The position numbers were made by a program, and so were the translations under genes. This document shows positions 9,354 to 18,287 of a stretch of DNA of 64,000 nt, in pieces. Source of the DNA: CAWHPS01 sp963831235 (GTDB lineage: Bacteria > Fibrobacterota > OXYB2-FULL-49-7 > JAEUSG01); contig CAWHPS010000047.1 of the NCBI GenBank assembly GCA_963831235.1, positions 1 through 64,000 of the forward strand, read 5' to 3'. Each line of letters opens with the position of its first letter. Position 1 is the stretch's first letter. The notes below the pieces were generated by a model that ran no database searches, was not told where the DNA came from, and worked only from the letters and a program-made list of their open reading frames with translations.

Positions 9354-9966
9354 AATACCTCCTCGGCATAGTATATTATATAGCCTATATTAATATAATA
9401 TACTGCGCCCTTTAAAGCAAATAAAAAAGCCGTTTCCTTCTGAAAAGAAATCGGCACTTAATAAAAAATAGGCCCCGGTACTACCAATCACAAAACCGTA
9501 TGTCGTATCGTATAAACTATTCCTCTATAGAAATGGTTGACATATTAAAAGATAATCGCTTTTCAACCGCTTTTTGGCGTCATAGGAATTGAGGCATTTC
9601 TTTACGACCGTAATTGTATATTTAATAATACATTACAGTAGTAATTGCACTCGTAAACATGGACCATAGAAACTAAAAACGTTTAAAAAATGGACTATTT
9701 CTGTTTTCGACCATATTTTAGGCTTTTATATATATTTACTGGAATAATGCATTTGATAATTAAGCAGTTACAGGTATTAAAGCAAGACCATCGGTTATAG
9801 CGAGGTCAGGAGTTCTGATCCTACTTCCCAAGGAAGTGATGATGGGGCGTATAATTCAGCGCCTTTAGTGGCACTGATGATGTCCTGCTTGTCAGGCTCA
9901 TCCATCAGAATTGCGATTATAATTGATGTATCCAGGACAATTTTCATTTATTAACTCCTTGAGTAA

Positions 9967-9989
9967 TGTACATTTGTACAAAATGTACA
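9967..9989. promoter_or_regulatory. triple TGTACA operator-like cluster upstream of the PIN toxin gene
   Basis: Three copies of the palindrome TGTACA lie at 9967-9972, 9975-9980 and 9984-9989, about 20 bp upstream of the toxin start at 9947, with the ribosome binding site between. Autoregulation by the toxin-antitoxin pair is the usual use of such sites; here it is inferred. The intron starting at 9996 now separates this region from upstream DNA and may have removed part of the promoter. Confidence 0.5.
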
Positions 9990-10035
9990 TTAATACCGGG
10001 TGGGTCGGGGGCCTCTCGGCCCCGTTCCCCCCTCA

Positions 10036-10069
10036 GAACCGTACGTGACAGTTTCCCGTCATACGGCTC
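10036..10069 (-). ncRNA. group II intron domain V, copy 1
   Basis: A 34-nt hairpin on the minus strand: GAGCCGTAT on the 5' side (AGC catalytic triad), a GAAA tetraloop and ACGTACGGTTC on the 3' side with the characteristic bulge. Identical hairpins lie at 15168-15201 and 23247-23280. This is the main evidence that these repeated segments are group II introns. Confidence 0.88.
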
Positions 10070-10473
10070 AAGCATTCATAAGGCAGCACCTTGCTTTTGT
10101 GCCACCCAGACGTAACCTTGTGGCCAACTCGCTTACCATACGGATGGTTATTGCACTTAGCGCGTATAATCCGTACAGCGTGAATCCGGTTACGGCCTTT
10201 GCGATACGCACCAGCAGGCCCTAAGTCGCTGTCGACGGGAGGGGGCCCGATTTGCACATAAGTCGCGTCAGTTTCAGACGCCTTTTTGGTGTCGCCACCA
10301 TGCAAACCACCATAGCGTTCCCTCCTGGAAGGGTTCTCCTGATTATCTCGCAGTAGAACACCAGCATAGACCGTCAGCCTCCCATACGGGTGAGATAATG
10401 TTCCACCGTCGTCAATCGGCGGTCAATCTCTATCTCCCTCATTACAAGAGAGCATTCGCTTCTGTCAGCTTCT

Positions 10474-13050
10474 GTCGGGATAGAGTTTACGCGCGCGCAC
10501 ATTAGGGTTCGTTGGCTTTTCCACAAACTTTCGCTGTGGGCCTCAGCACGACTCCCATCGTCACGTTTCATAAAGCCTCCCTGCGATCCCGGACGGTCGG
10601 TTTTCCCGAGTCCGGTTCTGACCTTGGCTCACCTTATATTTTCCGGTCATAAGCCTTCCCATCTTTTGTCTCGGCTTAAGTGTCGGCACACATACACCAA
10701 GTCTTGCATGGTTTACTTATTTCCTCGCCACTGCTCTTTATGGATGCTTATCCAGCTCTGTGTCTGGACATCCATATAGTCCCAGTGACCGCCAAGTGCC
10801 CAGAGCCCCTTTGCTATGGAAGTGTTACCTTCCGTTCTTAGCTCATACTGGCTCATGCGCCAGTCTCTTGTTCTCCACCCTTTTTCTTCCTATAAGGATG
10901 GTCTTTGCAGGTTGCTGCCGCCCCTGCTGAACATGAGACCTTCCCGACATTATTTCTGCAATCCTTGTGTAGGCGCATGGACCCGTATCCCGTTGTGCCT
11001 CCTTGCTGCATTTACCCACTTCTTTGCAAGGAGCATCGGCTTCACGTTCGGGGTGATACGTTCAGCGCACAAAACTTATCCTTGCCATGCAACTTCGGCA
11101 AGGGGAGGTATTTCGGGACTGCAGTCATTCGTTCATCTTCAAGCTCCTACACTCGCTAGACCTCCAGGTTGCTCCCACCTCAGCTTTATCCAAGCTGGGC
11201 GGCCAGGCCGTTTACACCACGCATTCCTCTGATGGTTGCCTGCACAGAGGTGTGGTATCGCTACGTGTCCGACATGGGCAATTGACACGGTTGGACTTCC
11301 ACCAACTGGATTGCAGCCTTGTCGGCTGCTCCGTCGGGATAGAGTTTACGCGCGCGCACATTAGGGTTCGTTGGCTTTTCCACAAACTTTCGCTGTGGGC
11401 CTCAGCACGACTCCCATCGTCACGTTTCATAAAGCCTCCCTGCGATCCCGGACGGTCGGTTTTCCCGAGTCCGGTTCTGACCTTGGCTCACCTTATATTT
11501 TCCGGTCATAAGCCTTCCCATCTTTTGTCTCGGCTTAAGTGTCGGCACACATACACCAAGTCTTGCATGGTTTACTTATTTCCTCGCCACTGCTCTTTAT
11601 GGATGCTTATCCAGCTCTGTGTCTGGACATCCATATAGTCCCAGTGACCGCCAAGTGCCCAGAGCCCCTTTGCTATGGAAGTGTTACCTTCCGTTCTTAG
11701 CTCATACTGGCTCATGCGCCAGTCTCTTGTTCTCCACCCTTTTTCTTCCTATAAGGATGGTCTTTGCAGGTTGCTGCCGCCCCTGCTGAACATGAGACCT
11801 TCCCGACATTATTTCTGCAATCCTTGTGTAGGCGCATGGACCCGTATCCCGTTGTGCCTCCTTGCTGCATTTACCCACTTCTTTGCAAGGAGCATCGGCT
11901 TCACGTTCGGGGTGATACGTTCAGCGCACAAAACTTATCCTTGCCATGCAACTTCGGCAAGGGGAGGTATTTCGGGACTGCAGTCATTCGTTCATCTTCA
12001 AGCTCCTACACTCGCTAGACCTCCAGGTTGCTCCCACCTCAGCTTTATCCAAGCTGGGCGGCCAGGCCGTTTACACCACGCATTCCTCTGATGGTTGCCT
12101 GCACAGAGGTGTGGTATCGCTACGTGTCCGACATGGGCAATTGACACGGTTGGACTTCCACCAACTGGATTGCAGCCTTGTCGGCTGCTCCGTCGGGATA
12201 GAGTTTACGCGCGCGCACATTAGGGTTCGTTGGCTTTTCCACAAACTTTCGCTGTGGGCCTCAGCACGACTCCCATCGTCACGTTTCATAAAGCCTCCCT
12301 GCAATCCCGGACGGTCGGTTTTCCCGAGTCCGGTTCTGACCTTGGCTCACCTTATATTTTCCGGTCATAAGCCTTCCCATCTTTTGTCTCGGCTTAAGTG
12401 TCGGCACACATACACCAAGTCTTGCATGGTTTACTTATTTCCTCGCCACTGCTCTTTATGGATGCTTATCCAGCTCTGTGTCTGGACATCCATATAGTCC
12501 CAGTGACCGCCAAGTGCCCAGAGCCCCTTTGCTATGGAAGTGTTACCTTCCGTTCTTAGCTCATACTGGCTCATGCGCCAGTCTCTTGTTCTCCACCCTT
12601 TTTCTTCCTATAAGGATGGTCTTTGCAGGTTGCTGCCGCCCCTGCTGAACATGAGACCTTCCCGACATTATTTCTGCAATCCTTGTGTAGGCGCATGGAC
12701 CCGTATCCCGTTGTGCCTCCTTGCTGCATTTACCCACTTCTTTGCAAGGAGCATCGGCTTCACGTTCGGGGTGATACGTTCAGCGCACAAAACTTATCCT
12801 TGCCATGCAACTTCGGCAAGGGGAGGTATTTCGGGACTGCAGTCATTCGTTCATCTTCAAGCTCCTACACTCGCTAGACCTCCAGGTTGCTCCCACCTCA
12901 GCTTTATCCAAGCTGGGCGGCCAGGCCGTTTACACCACGCATTCCTCTGATGGTTGCCTGCACAGAGGTGTGGTATCGCTACGTGTCCGACATGGGCAAT
13001 TGACACGGTTGGACTTCCACCAACTGGATTGCAGCCTTGTCGGCTGCTCC
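10474..13050. repeat. 859-bp unit in three tandem copies inside intron copy 1
   Basis: Units at 10474-11332, 11333-12191 and 12192-13050; only one or two base differences were noticed (for example gcgatcccgg versus gcaatcccgg). The insert sits at one point relative to copies 2 and 3, between cagcttct and caccccat. Open frames in the unit have no recognisable domain and look incidental. The unit is rich in complementary stretches and may be structured intron RNA rather than protein-coding. Function not recognised. Confidence 0.85.
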
Positions 13051-13588
13051 CACCCCATACCTCCATCAACCCACCTTGCGGCCAGTCTGCTCTTCCAGTA
13101 GCAAAGAGCGTAGCTATGAGGTTACTTCGTTCCGTGTTTTGACCCATTAGATGCTTTAGGTTTGCGTAGTCCGCCGGTGGGGCTATTATCCGTGCCGGGA
13201 CTAGTTGGAGAGTCCCCAGCCACCCACATCCGCCTTGCGACGGACACAGGCCTGTCAATTCCTTTGGCCTGCTACCTTCGTGACGACGGTTAACCGCATT
13301 CAGTTAGTTTAACCATGGCATCCTATTCTATGCCCGACTTTGCCGGAATGGAATTATCCGGAGAGACCCAGCCTCGCGGCTTGGCCCCTGCACTTTTGAA
13401 TGTGCTGAGCACTTTGTCCGGGAGGCTTCATACCCACCGTAACAGGATTACGGCACGCATGCTCCCGTAGAATCTCGATGACGGAACATCGGGTCTGACA
13501 GGTTACCATCATGACGAGTGCGATATTCTCGTCTTATCAGCCAATGGCAGCCTTCAGACAGTCAAAGAACACAGTTGACGAATCGCGA

Positions 13589-13713
13589 CCACGGCGGGTT
13601 GTGTTGCGCGCGCTGGCGAGCATCGAGCGAGCCTTTATATCAAAGGCAACAAAATCCATGATCAATATTTGTTGCCCTCTTTGCGCGCGTCAATACCAAC
13701 CCGATAGTTGGGG
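13589..13713 (-). other. attC site (distal-most one seen), intron-invaded
   Basis: In cassette sense (minus strand) it runs from CCCCAAC at 13713 through GGTTGG, GCGCGC arms and the inner GGCAACAAA stem to GCGCGCAACACAACCCGCCGTGG at 13589, where intron copy 1 begins. The HEPN/MNT pair lies immediately upstream, so this is that cassette's recombination site. Confidence 0.85.
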
Positions 13714-13914
13714 CTGCACCGCGAATGTGCCCACGCGTTAAGCTACCGCGGTGTCAGCATTTCCGGCGCCATTACACATTGTGTCTTTTCAGTTAAGTGA
13801 TCCCAGGCGCTAGCCTGAATTTTCATCTCTTTTTATTATCACGAGACTTTGTTGCAGCGCCATTAGATTGTTGTCTAATCTGGAAAATGTGAGTGCGTAT
13901 AAAAATTAGGGTAA

Positions 13915-14304
13915 TTATTCTGCTGTAATATTATTGTCAGGATTTACTGCATTATTCTTGATAAGATCATCTTCGATGATCTTCTGAAGCTGAGGGAGAA
14001 TGATTGGAATGTCCTCTGTGATAGTTGCAAATACGATGTTATAATTAATGTCAAAATAAGCGTGAATTAATCGATTGCGCATTACGATTATTTTCTTCCA
14101 AGGAATAGAAGTATGTTCTTTTTGAAATTCTCCGCTCACTTTAGAAGCTGCCTCACCGAGAACTTCAAGAGAACGGACAACAGCATTTGCAATAGTCTTA
14201 TTATTTGGCAGATTTTCTTTTGTCATGCCACCAAGAATATCTTTGGCTTCATTGGCAGCTTCAATCATGTGTTTGATCCGAACAATGTCATCACGATTCA
14301 GCAT
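13915..14304 (-). CDS. hepT: HEPN-domain toxin of an MNT/HEPN pair (DUF86)
   Basis: The chosen start MLNRDDIVRIKHMIEAANEA gives about 129 residues; an upstream ATG at 14334 adds ten codons inside the partner gene. It is an all-helical HEPN protein with the catalytic RX4-6H-type motif in RNRLIHAYFDINY. HepT-type proteins are RNases silenced by adenylylation from the partner MNT nucleotidyltransferase. The gene overlaps the MNT gene, indicating translational coupling. It is carried in a cassette ending at attC 13589-13713. Confidence 0.85.
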   Translation of the reverse strand: MLNRDDIVRIKHMIEAANEAKDILGGMTKENLPNNKTIANAVVRSLEVLGEAASKVSGEFQKEHTSIPWKKIIVMRNRLIHAYFDINYNIVFATITEDIPIILPQLQKIIEDDLIKNNAVNPDNNITAE

Positions 14305-14605
14305 ATTGAACCTCGGCAGAATTAACAACTTCATCCCGAAAATACCTGCTTAGATCTTCCGGTGTGCGCAAATCAACCTCGCGGCCAATAATTTTAGAAA
14401 GCTCAATCTGTATGCCAGCCAACCGAATTAATCCTGGCGTGTGATCTGCCTGGAATTCAACCAGGATGTCAATGTCGCTATCAGGACGCAATTTGCCTTT
14501 TATCGCTGATCCGAAGATAGATAGTTTTTTAATATTATATTGTTTACAAAAAGCAATAAGACTATTTTCTGAAAACTTGTCGTGTATAGAATATCCCATA
14601 TTCAA
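14291..14605 (-). CDS. mntA: MNT nucleotidyltransferase antitoxin
   Basis: A 104-residue minimal nucleotidyltransferase. The active-site signature GSX10DXD is complete (FGSAIKGKLRPDSDIDILVE), and a third acidic position is plausible in REVDLRTPEDL. In characterised MntA/HepT pairs this enzyme adds AMP to the HEPN toxin. Upstream, GAGGTTGAAT precedes the ATG. First gene of a two-gene cassette. Confidence 0.85.
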   Translation of the reverse strand: MNMGYSIHDKFSENSLIAFCKQYNIKKLSIFGSAIKGKLRPDSDIDILVEFQADHTPGLIRLAGIQIELSKIIGREVDLRTPEDLSRYFRDEVVNSAEVQYAES

Positions 14606-14682
14606 CCTCCTGTGTATAACATAATATTATATAGGGAAATGCAACAAGAGAAGCATTAAGCATACTTCTTTCTTTTCTCTAA

Positions 14683-15050
14683 TCCGGCACCGTTACGTAT
14701 GATGTTTTTTAGTTACTTTTATCTTAGCGCCAGTCTTTATCTTCTCGTGTGCCAATCCCCTTTCGGCGGTACCAAATTACACGCTTACCTGACCGACATA
14801 TATTTTTTCTGCTTTTTCTTCGATTTATTCCGACGCCGCTACGATTTGTGTTTTTTAGTTACGTGATTTTTTTCCGGAATATCTTCTTCATTCTCTTTTT
14901 GCTTTTCCGGCGCCATTACGTTTTGTGCCTTTTTAGTTACGTCTACTTGGCGCCGGTCTTTGTGGTATATTTTAGCAATCGAATACGCATGCCTTTAATC
15001 CTGTGCCGTTACGTTTTGTGCCTTTTTAGTTAAGTTTATCTTGGCACCGG
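14683..15050. repeat. cassette hairpins upstream of the MNT/HEPN pair
   Basis: Three hairpin copies: a degenerate one at about 14683-14732 (arms CCGGCACC and GGCGCTAA-like), an A-type at 14907-14956 (CCGGCGCC/GGCGCCGG) and a B-type at 15000-15050 (CCTGTGCC/GGCACCGG). The linker between A and B has the usual GTGGTATATTTTAGCAATCG. The stretch 14606-15127 holds no gene. Confidence 0.8.
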
Positions 15051-15127
15051 ATTTCGTCCTAATCTCTTCATTTCTAGCACCGAATCAATTATGGTTCACT
15101 TGTTGGACTGCCCTGCCATTTTCGGCA

Positions 15128-16143
15128 CCGGGTGGGTCGGGGGCCTCTCGGCCCCGTTCCCCCCTCAGAACCGTACGTGACAGTTTCCCGTCATACGGCT
15201 CAAGCATTCATAAGGCAACACCTTGCTTTTGTGCCACCCAGACGTAACCTTGTGGCCAACTCGCTTACCATACGGATGGTTATTGCACTTAGCGCGTATA
15301 ATCCGTACAGCGTGAATCCGGTTACGGCCTTTGCGATACGCACCAGCAGGCCCTAAGTCGCTGTCGACGGGAGGGGGCCCGATTTGCACATAAGTCGCGT
15401 CAGTTTCAGACGCCTTTTTGGTGTCGCCACCATGCAAACCACCATAGCGTTCCCTCCTGGAAGGGTTCTCCTGATTATCTCGCAGTAGAACACCAGCATA
15501 GACCGTCAGCCTCCCATACGGGTGAGATAATGTTCCACCGTCGTCAATCGGCGGTCAATCTCTATCTCCCTCATTACAAGAGAGCATTCGCTTCTGTCAG
15601 CTTCTCACCCCATACCTCCATCAACCCACCTTGCGGCCAGTCTGCTCTTCCAGTAGCAAAGAGCGTAGCTATGAGGTTACTTCGTTCCGTGTTTTGACCC
15701 ATTGGATGCTTTAGGTTTGCGTAGTCCGCCGGTGGGGCTATTATCCGTGCCGGGACTAGTTGGAGAGTCCCCAGCCACCCACATCCGCCTTGCGACGGAC
15801 ACAGGCCTGTCAATTCCTTTGGCCTGCTACCTTCGTGACGACGGTTAACCGCATTCAGTTAGTTTAACCATGGCATCCTATTCTATGCCCGACTTTGCCG
15901 GAATGGAATTATCCGGAGAGACCCAGCCTCGCGGCTTGGCCCCTGCACTTTTGAATGTGCTGAGCACTTTGTCCGGGAGGCTTCATACCCACCGTAACAG
16001 GATTACGGCACGCATGCTCCCGTAGAATCTCGATGACGGAACATCGGGTCTGACAGGTTACCATCATGACGAGTGCGATATTCTCGTCTTATCAGCCAAT
16101 GGCAGCCTTCAGACAGTCAAAGAACACAGTTGACGAATCGCGA
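15128..16143 (-). mobile_element. group II intron without reverse transcriptase, copy 2
   Basis: A 1016-bp element with the same termini as copies 1 and 3; domain V at 15168-15201. The flanks are cassette leader (TTTTCGGCA) on one side and an attC core (CTCGTTGT in intron sense) on the other, so it split the attC at its recombination core. No reverse transcriptase frame; mobility would need a protein supplied elsewhere. Confidence 0.85.
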
Positions 16144-16271
16144 ACAACGAGCACTTGTGTTGCACGCGCTGCGAGCGATAAGCGAGCGATCCTATTAATG
16201 AAGAAGCAAATCCATAATCTATTTAACGCTTCTTTCCCTTGCGCACGTCAACACCAAGCGCTTAGTTGGGC
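16144..16271 (-). other. divergent attC site of the PIN/RHH cassette
   Basis: In cassette sense: GCCCAAC, then TAAGCGCTTGGTGTTGACGT, an inner region, GCGCGTGCAACACAAG, then TGCTCGTTGT. The outer core boxes and general plan match the others, but L boxes (CTTGGTG/CACAAG) and inner stem differ from all other attC sites here. Intron copy 2 is inserted at its R' end. The cassette may come from another integron. Confidence 0.75.
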
Positions 16272-16378
16272 AAGCGACGCGGCCAGCCCGCCTGCTATAC
16301 CGAGTCCGCGGCGTCTGTCTCTTTTCCATCTTTATGAATCTTGTTGGTGGCCGTTTTCCGCCCGTTCCGCGCGTGTCT

Positions 16379-16615
16379 CTAAAATTTGTCGTTGGCGTCT
16401 GGCGTGGTGTGTGGAATTCTTGAAAGAGCTCTTTCAAATCTTGAACGAGAAGAGCGTTTTGCCCTTACTTCAAAGTATTCTTGTACGGTTAATGCAGATA
16501 CTTTCTCAGATACAGCGCTGGAAATGAATTGATTAATGGATACACCATCGTTTTTGGCTATATCTTTCATATGGCGATGCAAAGAATTTGGTATGCGAAG
16601 ACAAATTGCACTCAT
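16379..16615 (-). CDS. RHH-like antitoxin (CopG/HicB-type fold)
   Basis: A 78-residue protein beginning MSAICLRIPNSLHRHMKDIA, followed by NDGVSINQFISSAVSEKVSA, a strand-helix-helix pattern typical of ribbon-helix-helix antitoxins (xxLRIPxxLHxxxKxxAxxxxxSxNQFI). The C-terminal tail is basic. It follows the PIN toxin with one base between stop and start codons, so the pair is co-transcribed toxin first. The attC lies about 110 bp downstream. Confidence 0.75.
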   Translation of the reverse strand: MSAICLRIPNSLHRHMKDIAKNDGVSINQFISSAVSEKVSALTVQEYFEVRAKRSSRSRFERALSRIPHTTPDANDKF

Positions 16616-16616
16616 G

Positions 16617-17042
16617 TTATGCTCCTATGGTTTTTAAAAAGTCTTTTGGGGTTATTGCCCGTACTCTGAATCCTTTAACTGCATTGAAATGCCGAATGTT
16701 GTGTGTCACAATATATTCACAATTGGCGGCAACTGCAACCTCGAGGATCATTTCATCTTTAGGATCAGATAGACATGGTCGCCAAAGAAAAAAAAGCTCA
16801 TGGGGGATGGCTTCTCCAATGACATAATCGAGGATGTCTTCAATAACATCATGTGCTAACCCCAGAAGCTTTCCATGACGATGTAACACTTCTTCGTATT
16901 CAAACGCTAGAGGAACAGATAAGTGGTGTAAGTAATGGCCTTTTTTCATTAACGATAGAATTTTAAATGAGGCTCCATTTGCTGAGCGAATGGCAGATAC
17001 CAAGACATTGGTGTCTAAAACTATATCATATAGCGCCCGCAT
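16617..17042 (-). CDS. PIN-domain toxin (PIN_3 type)
   Basis: A 141-residue protein with PIN motifs: first acid in IVLDTNVLVSAIRS, a central acid in AFEYEEVLHR, and DPKDEMILEVAVAANCEYIV for the third and fourth acids, followed by TPKDFL, the usual end of this toxin subfamily. Predicted Mg-dependent RNase. A promoter-like pair of hexamers ends one base before the start codon region (see 17050-17079), suggesting a leaderless transcript. Carried with its antitoxin in one cassette. Confidence 0.8.
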   Translation of the reverse strand: MRALYDIVLDTNVLVSAIRSANGASFKILSLMKKGHYLHHLSVPLAFEYEEVLHRHGKLLGLAHDVIEDILDYVIGEAIPHELFFLWRPCLSDPKDEMILEVAVAANCEYIVTHNIRHFNAVKGFRVRAITPKDFLKTIGA

Positions 17043-17049
17043 GATATCA

Positions 17050-17079
17050 TATATAGTATGATTATGCGTGTTGAGTCAA
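17050..17079 (-). promoter_or_regulatory. promoter of the PIN/RHH cassette
   Basis: On the minus strand TTGACT (17079-17074), 18 bp, then TATATA (17055-17050). The ATG begins at 17042, seven bases after the -10 box, so the mRNA would have almost no leader. A palindrome ATGATATCAT at 17041-17050 overlaps the start and could bind the antitoxin. Box matches are by eye. Confidence 0.5.
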
Positions 17080-17135
17080 TGATTAATTTGAAGAATGATG
17101 ATATATTATAAAAGCCTAATGAATATAGGCCAAGT

Positions 17136-17405
17136 ATGAAGACAGCCCTTATCAAGATGGTGATATATGAAGTGGATCCGCTTTCCTGCCCTAAATGCGG
17201 GGGACGGATGAGGATTGTCAGCTTTATAGAACAGGACGAGGTCATCCGGAGGATTCTCACCCACTGCGGTTTATGGAAAGACCCGCCGGTCAGACCGCCA
17301 CCGATGCCTGCTACATCCAGAATTTCGGAGAATCCAATCATTGAGGAGACGATAGACGATATTCCGGATTACTCCTTTTTCTCCGATATATGTTACGATG
17401 ATTAA
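17136..17405 (+). pseudogene. IS91-family transposase C-terminal remnant
   Basis: A short frame with IYEVDPLSCPKCGGRMRIVS, FIEQDEVIRRILTHCGLW and PPVRPPP, the typical C-terminal tail of IS91/IS801-type Y2 transposases (zinc-ribbon CPKCGG block then the GLW...PPP end). The catalytic part is missing. It marks a past rolling-circle insertion beside the alpha-galactosidase region. Confidence 0.7.
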
Positions 17406-17947
17406 AAATCCCAGCGAAAACGTCTTGGCGAAGCCCTATCTTTTCCCTTGAATTTTCGGTATTTGAGGGTCTATATTCTTATCACAAAGAGCGTGTGCGG
17501 ATGGCACCTGGGCGAAACAGGGTATTTCCAATGCAGAATGCGCAAGTTTTTCGCGATCCGGATTTACGAATAGATAAGAATGAAAATACCTATCAGTTAT
17601 AAAAAAGCCAATGATTCGTTAATGTCACCGATTCGTTTTGCAATGGGCCCTTTTATTAGAAGCGGCGGTTTGATGATAGTAAATAGATCAATGCCTTCGA
17701 GAATCCAGAAATTGACATGTGACCAACGGCTTGTACCGGAGGTTTGTGCTGCCATCTCTATACGGTGATGCACACCCGGGGGTATGCAAAGCGTTGAGTC
17801 GGCATCCACCAGAACATTTGCCGATTTTTTCGTTTAACTACACATGGATATATTATATAAGCTGTTAAAAGGTTTGAAAGCGTGCTCCACACTGTATCAA
17901 GCGAATAGGTTACACGAGTCAGGGCAATCGCATTAAAATTCGCCACT

Positions 17948-18187
17948 TTATTTCTTATTGTCAACGGTAATACGTGACACACGATCCGTTCTTGTTCTTG
18001 CAGTTACTTTGTTAGACTTGCCAGTTCTAATCATTTTCATGCACTTTACTGTTTCAACCTCCCATTCCACAATTTCGCGTTTCTTGAAATTCATCGCTTT
18101 TGCCAAAGCATTGGGAAAATTAACATACCACTGATTTCCTTTCTTCCGTGAGATGAGTTGAATCGTTGTTGGATAGCCCATGCCCAA
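17948..18187 (-). CDS. small IS-encoded AbrB/SpoVT-like protein (copy 2)
   Basis: Identical to the 79-residue protein at 408-647. Its conservation in both copies and its fixed place inside the terminal repeats show it is part of the element rather than a neighbour. Standard ISAs1 elements normally carry only a transposase, so this accessory gene is notable. Confidence 0.6.
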   Translation of the reverse strand: MGMGYPTTIQLISRKKGNQWYVNFPNALAKAMNFKKREIVEWEVETVKCMKMIRTGKSNKVTARTRTDRVSRITVDNKK

Positions 18188-18203
18188 TTCCTTTCTATTT
18201 AAG

Positions 18204-18229
18204 TAGCTCTACGGATATCCGTAGAGCTA
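18204..18229. promoter_or_regulatory. perfect 26-bp palindrome between the two IS genes
   Basis: Same palindrome as at 366-391 (arm TAGCTCTACGGAT). It lies 17 bp upstream of the small gene and about 58 bp upstream of the transposase, overlapping the expected divergent promoters (ATTATAGTATAAAG follows it toward the transposase). Confidence 0.6.
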
Positions 18230-18287
18230 TATTATAGTATAAAGAAGAGGCAATGTCCACATTTTATTTTACCTATAAGGGGGATTT

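Larger units (their letters stand above)
6878..9585 (-). mobile_element. 2.7-kb insertion sequence, tandem copy 2
   Basis: Same length and termini as copy 1, flanked by GAATTGAG at 6870-6877 and 9586-9593. Coding differences seen are a C-to-R change in the catalytic frame (MDCLREKG versus MDRLREKG) and L-to-F near the end of the upstream frame. Both copies appear intact, so either could supply transposase. Confidence 0.9.
4091..9817. mobile_element. MITE-like element (about 295 bp) interrupted by tandem insertion sequences
   Basis: Both ends carry the exact 18-bp inverted repeat CAGAACTCCTGACCTCGC (4091-4108 and, reversed, 9800-9817). They are flanked by the 5-bp direct repeat ATCCT at 4086-4090 and 9818-9822. 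Without the inserted sequences (4162-9593) the element is 71 + 224 = 295 bp and has no coding frame, the size and form of a non-autonomous miniature element. The parent transposase is not in the window. Confidence 0.8.
3808..9947 (-). pseudogene. PIN-domain (VapC-like) toxin gene split by a nested insertion
   Basis: The N-terminal 48 codons lie at 9818-9947 (MKIVLDTSIIIAILMDEP, acidic PIN motif LDTS; SSLPWEVG). The C-terminal part lies at 3808-4090 (AFSAMFKRKRI; YNIYAYDAYILECA; PLMTLDDQL, the second acidic PIN motif). Removing 4091-9817 and one ATCCT copy restores one continuous frame, PWEVG-Y-AFSAM, of about 137 codons. An open frame from ATG 4071 covers only the C-terminal part and is unlikely to be functional. 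AAGGAG lies at 9955-9960 ahead of the start codon. PIN toxins are Mg-dependent RNases; this one should be inactive. Confidence 0.85.
9996..13588 (-). mobile_element. group II intron without reverse transcriptase, copy 1 (expanded)
   Basis: Ends match copies 2 and 3. In intron sense (minus strand) it starts TCGCGATTCGTC just after an attC core (CCGTGG) and ends CGACCCACCCGG. A 34-nt domain V lies at 10036-10069 (GAGCCGTATGACGGGAAACT, GAAA loop, ACGTACGGTTC), followed by a GC-rich domain VI hairpin. No reverse transcriptase frame exists on either strand. Length is 3593 bp, exactly 1016 (copies 2 and 3) plus 3 x 859. Placement right after an attC hairpin agrees with class C-attC introns. Splicing competence is unknown. 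Confidence 0.8.

Noticed and set aside
10816..13101. Plus-strand frames of 138, 84 and 183 codons repeated every 859 bp
   Set aside because: They are antisense to the intron, have no domain, strong ribosome binding site or coding bias, and simply follow the tandem repeat.
9996..13588. Structured GC-rich sequence that could suggest an rRNA fragment
   Set aside because: The 34-nt domain V, intron-like termini and attC insertion point identify a group II intron; no conserved rRNA segment was recognised.
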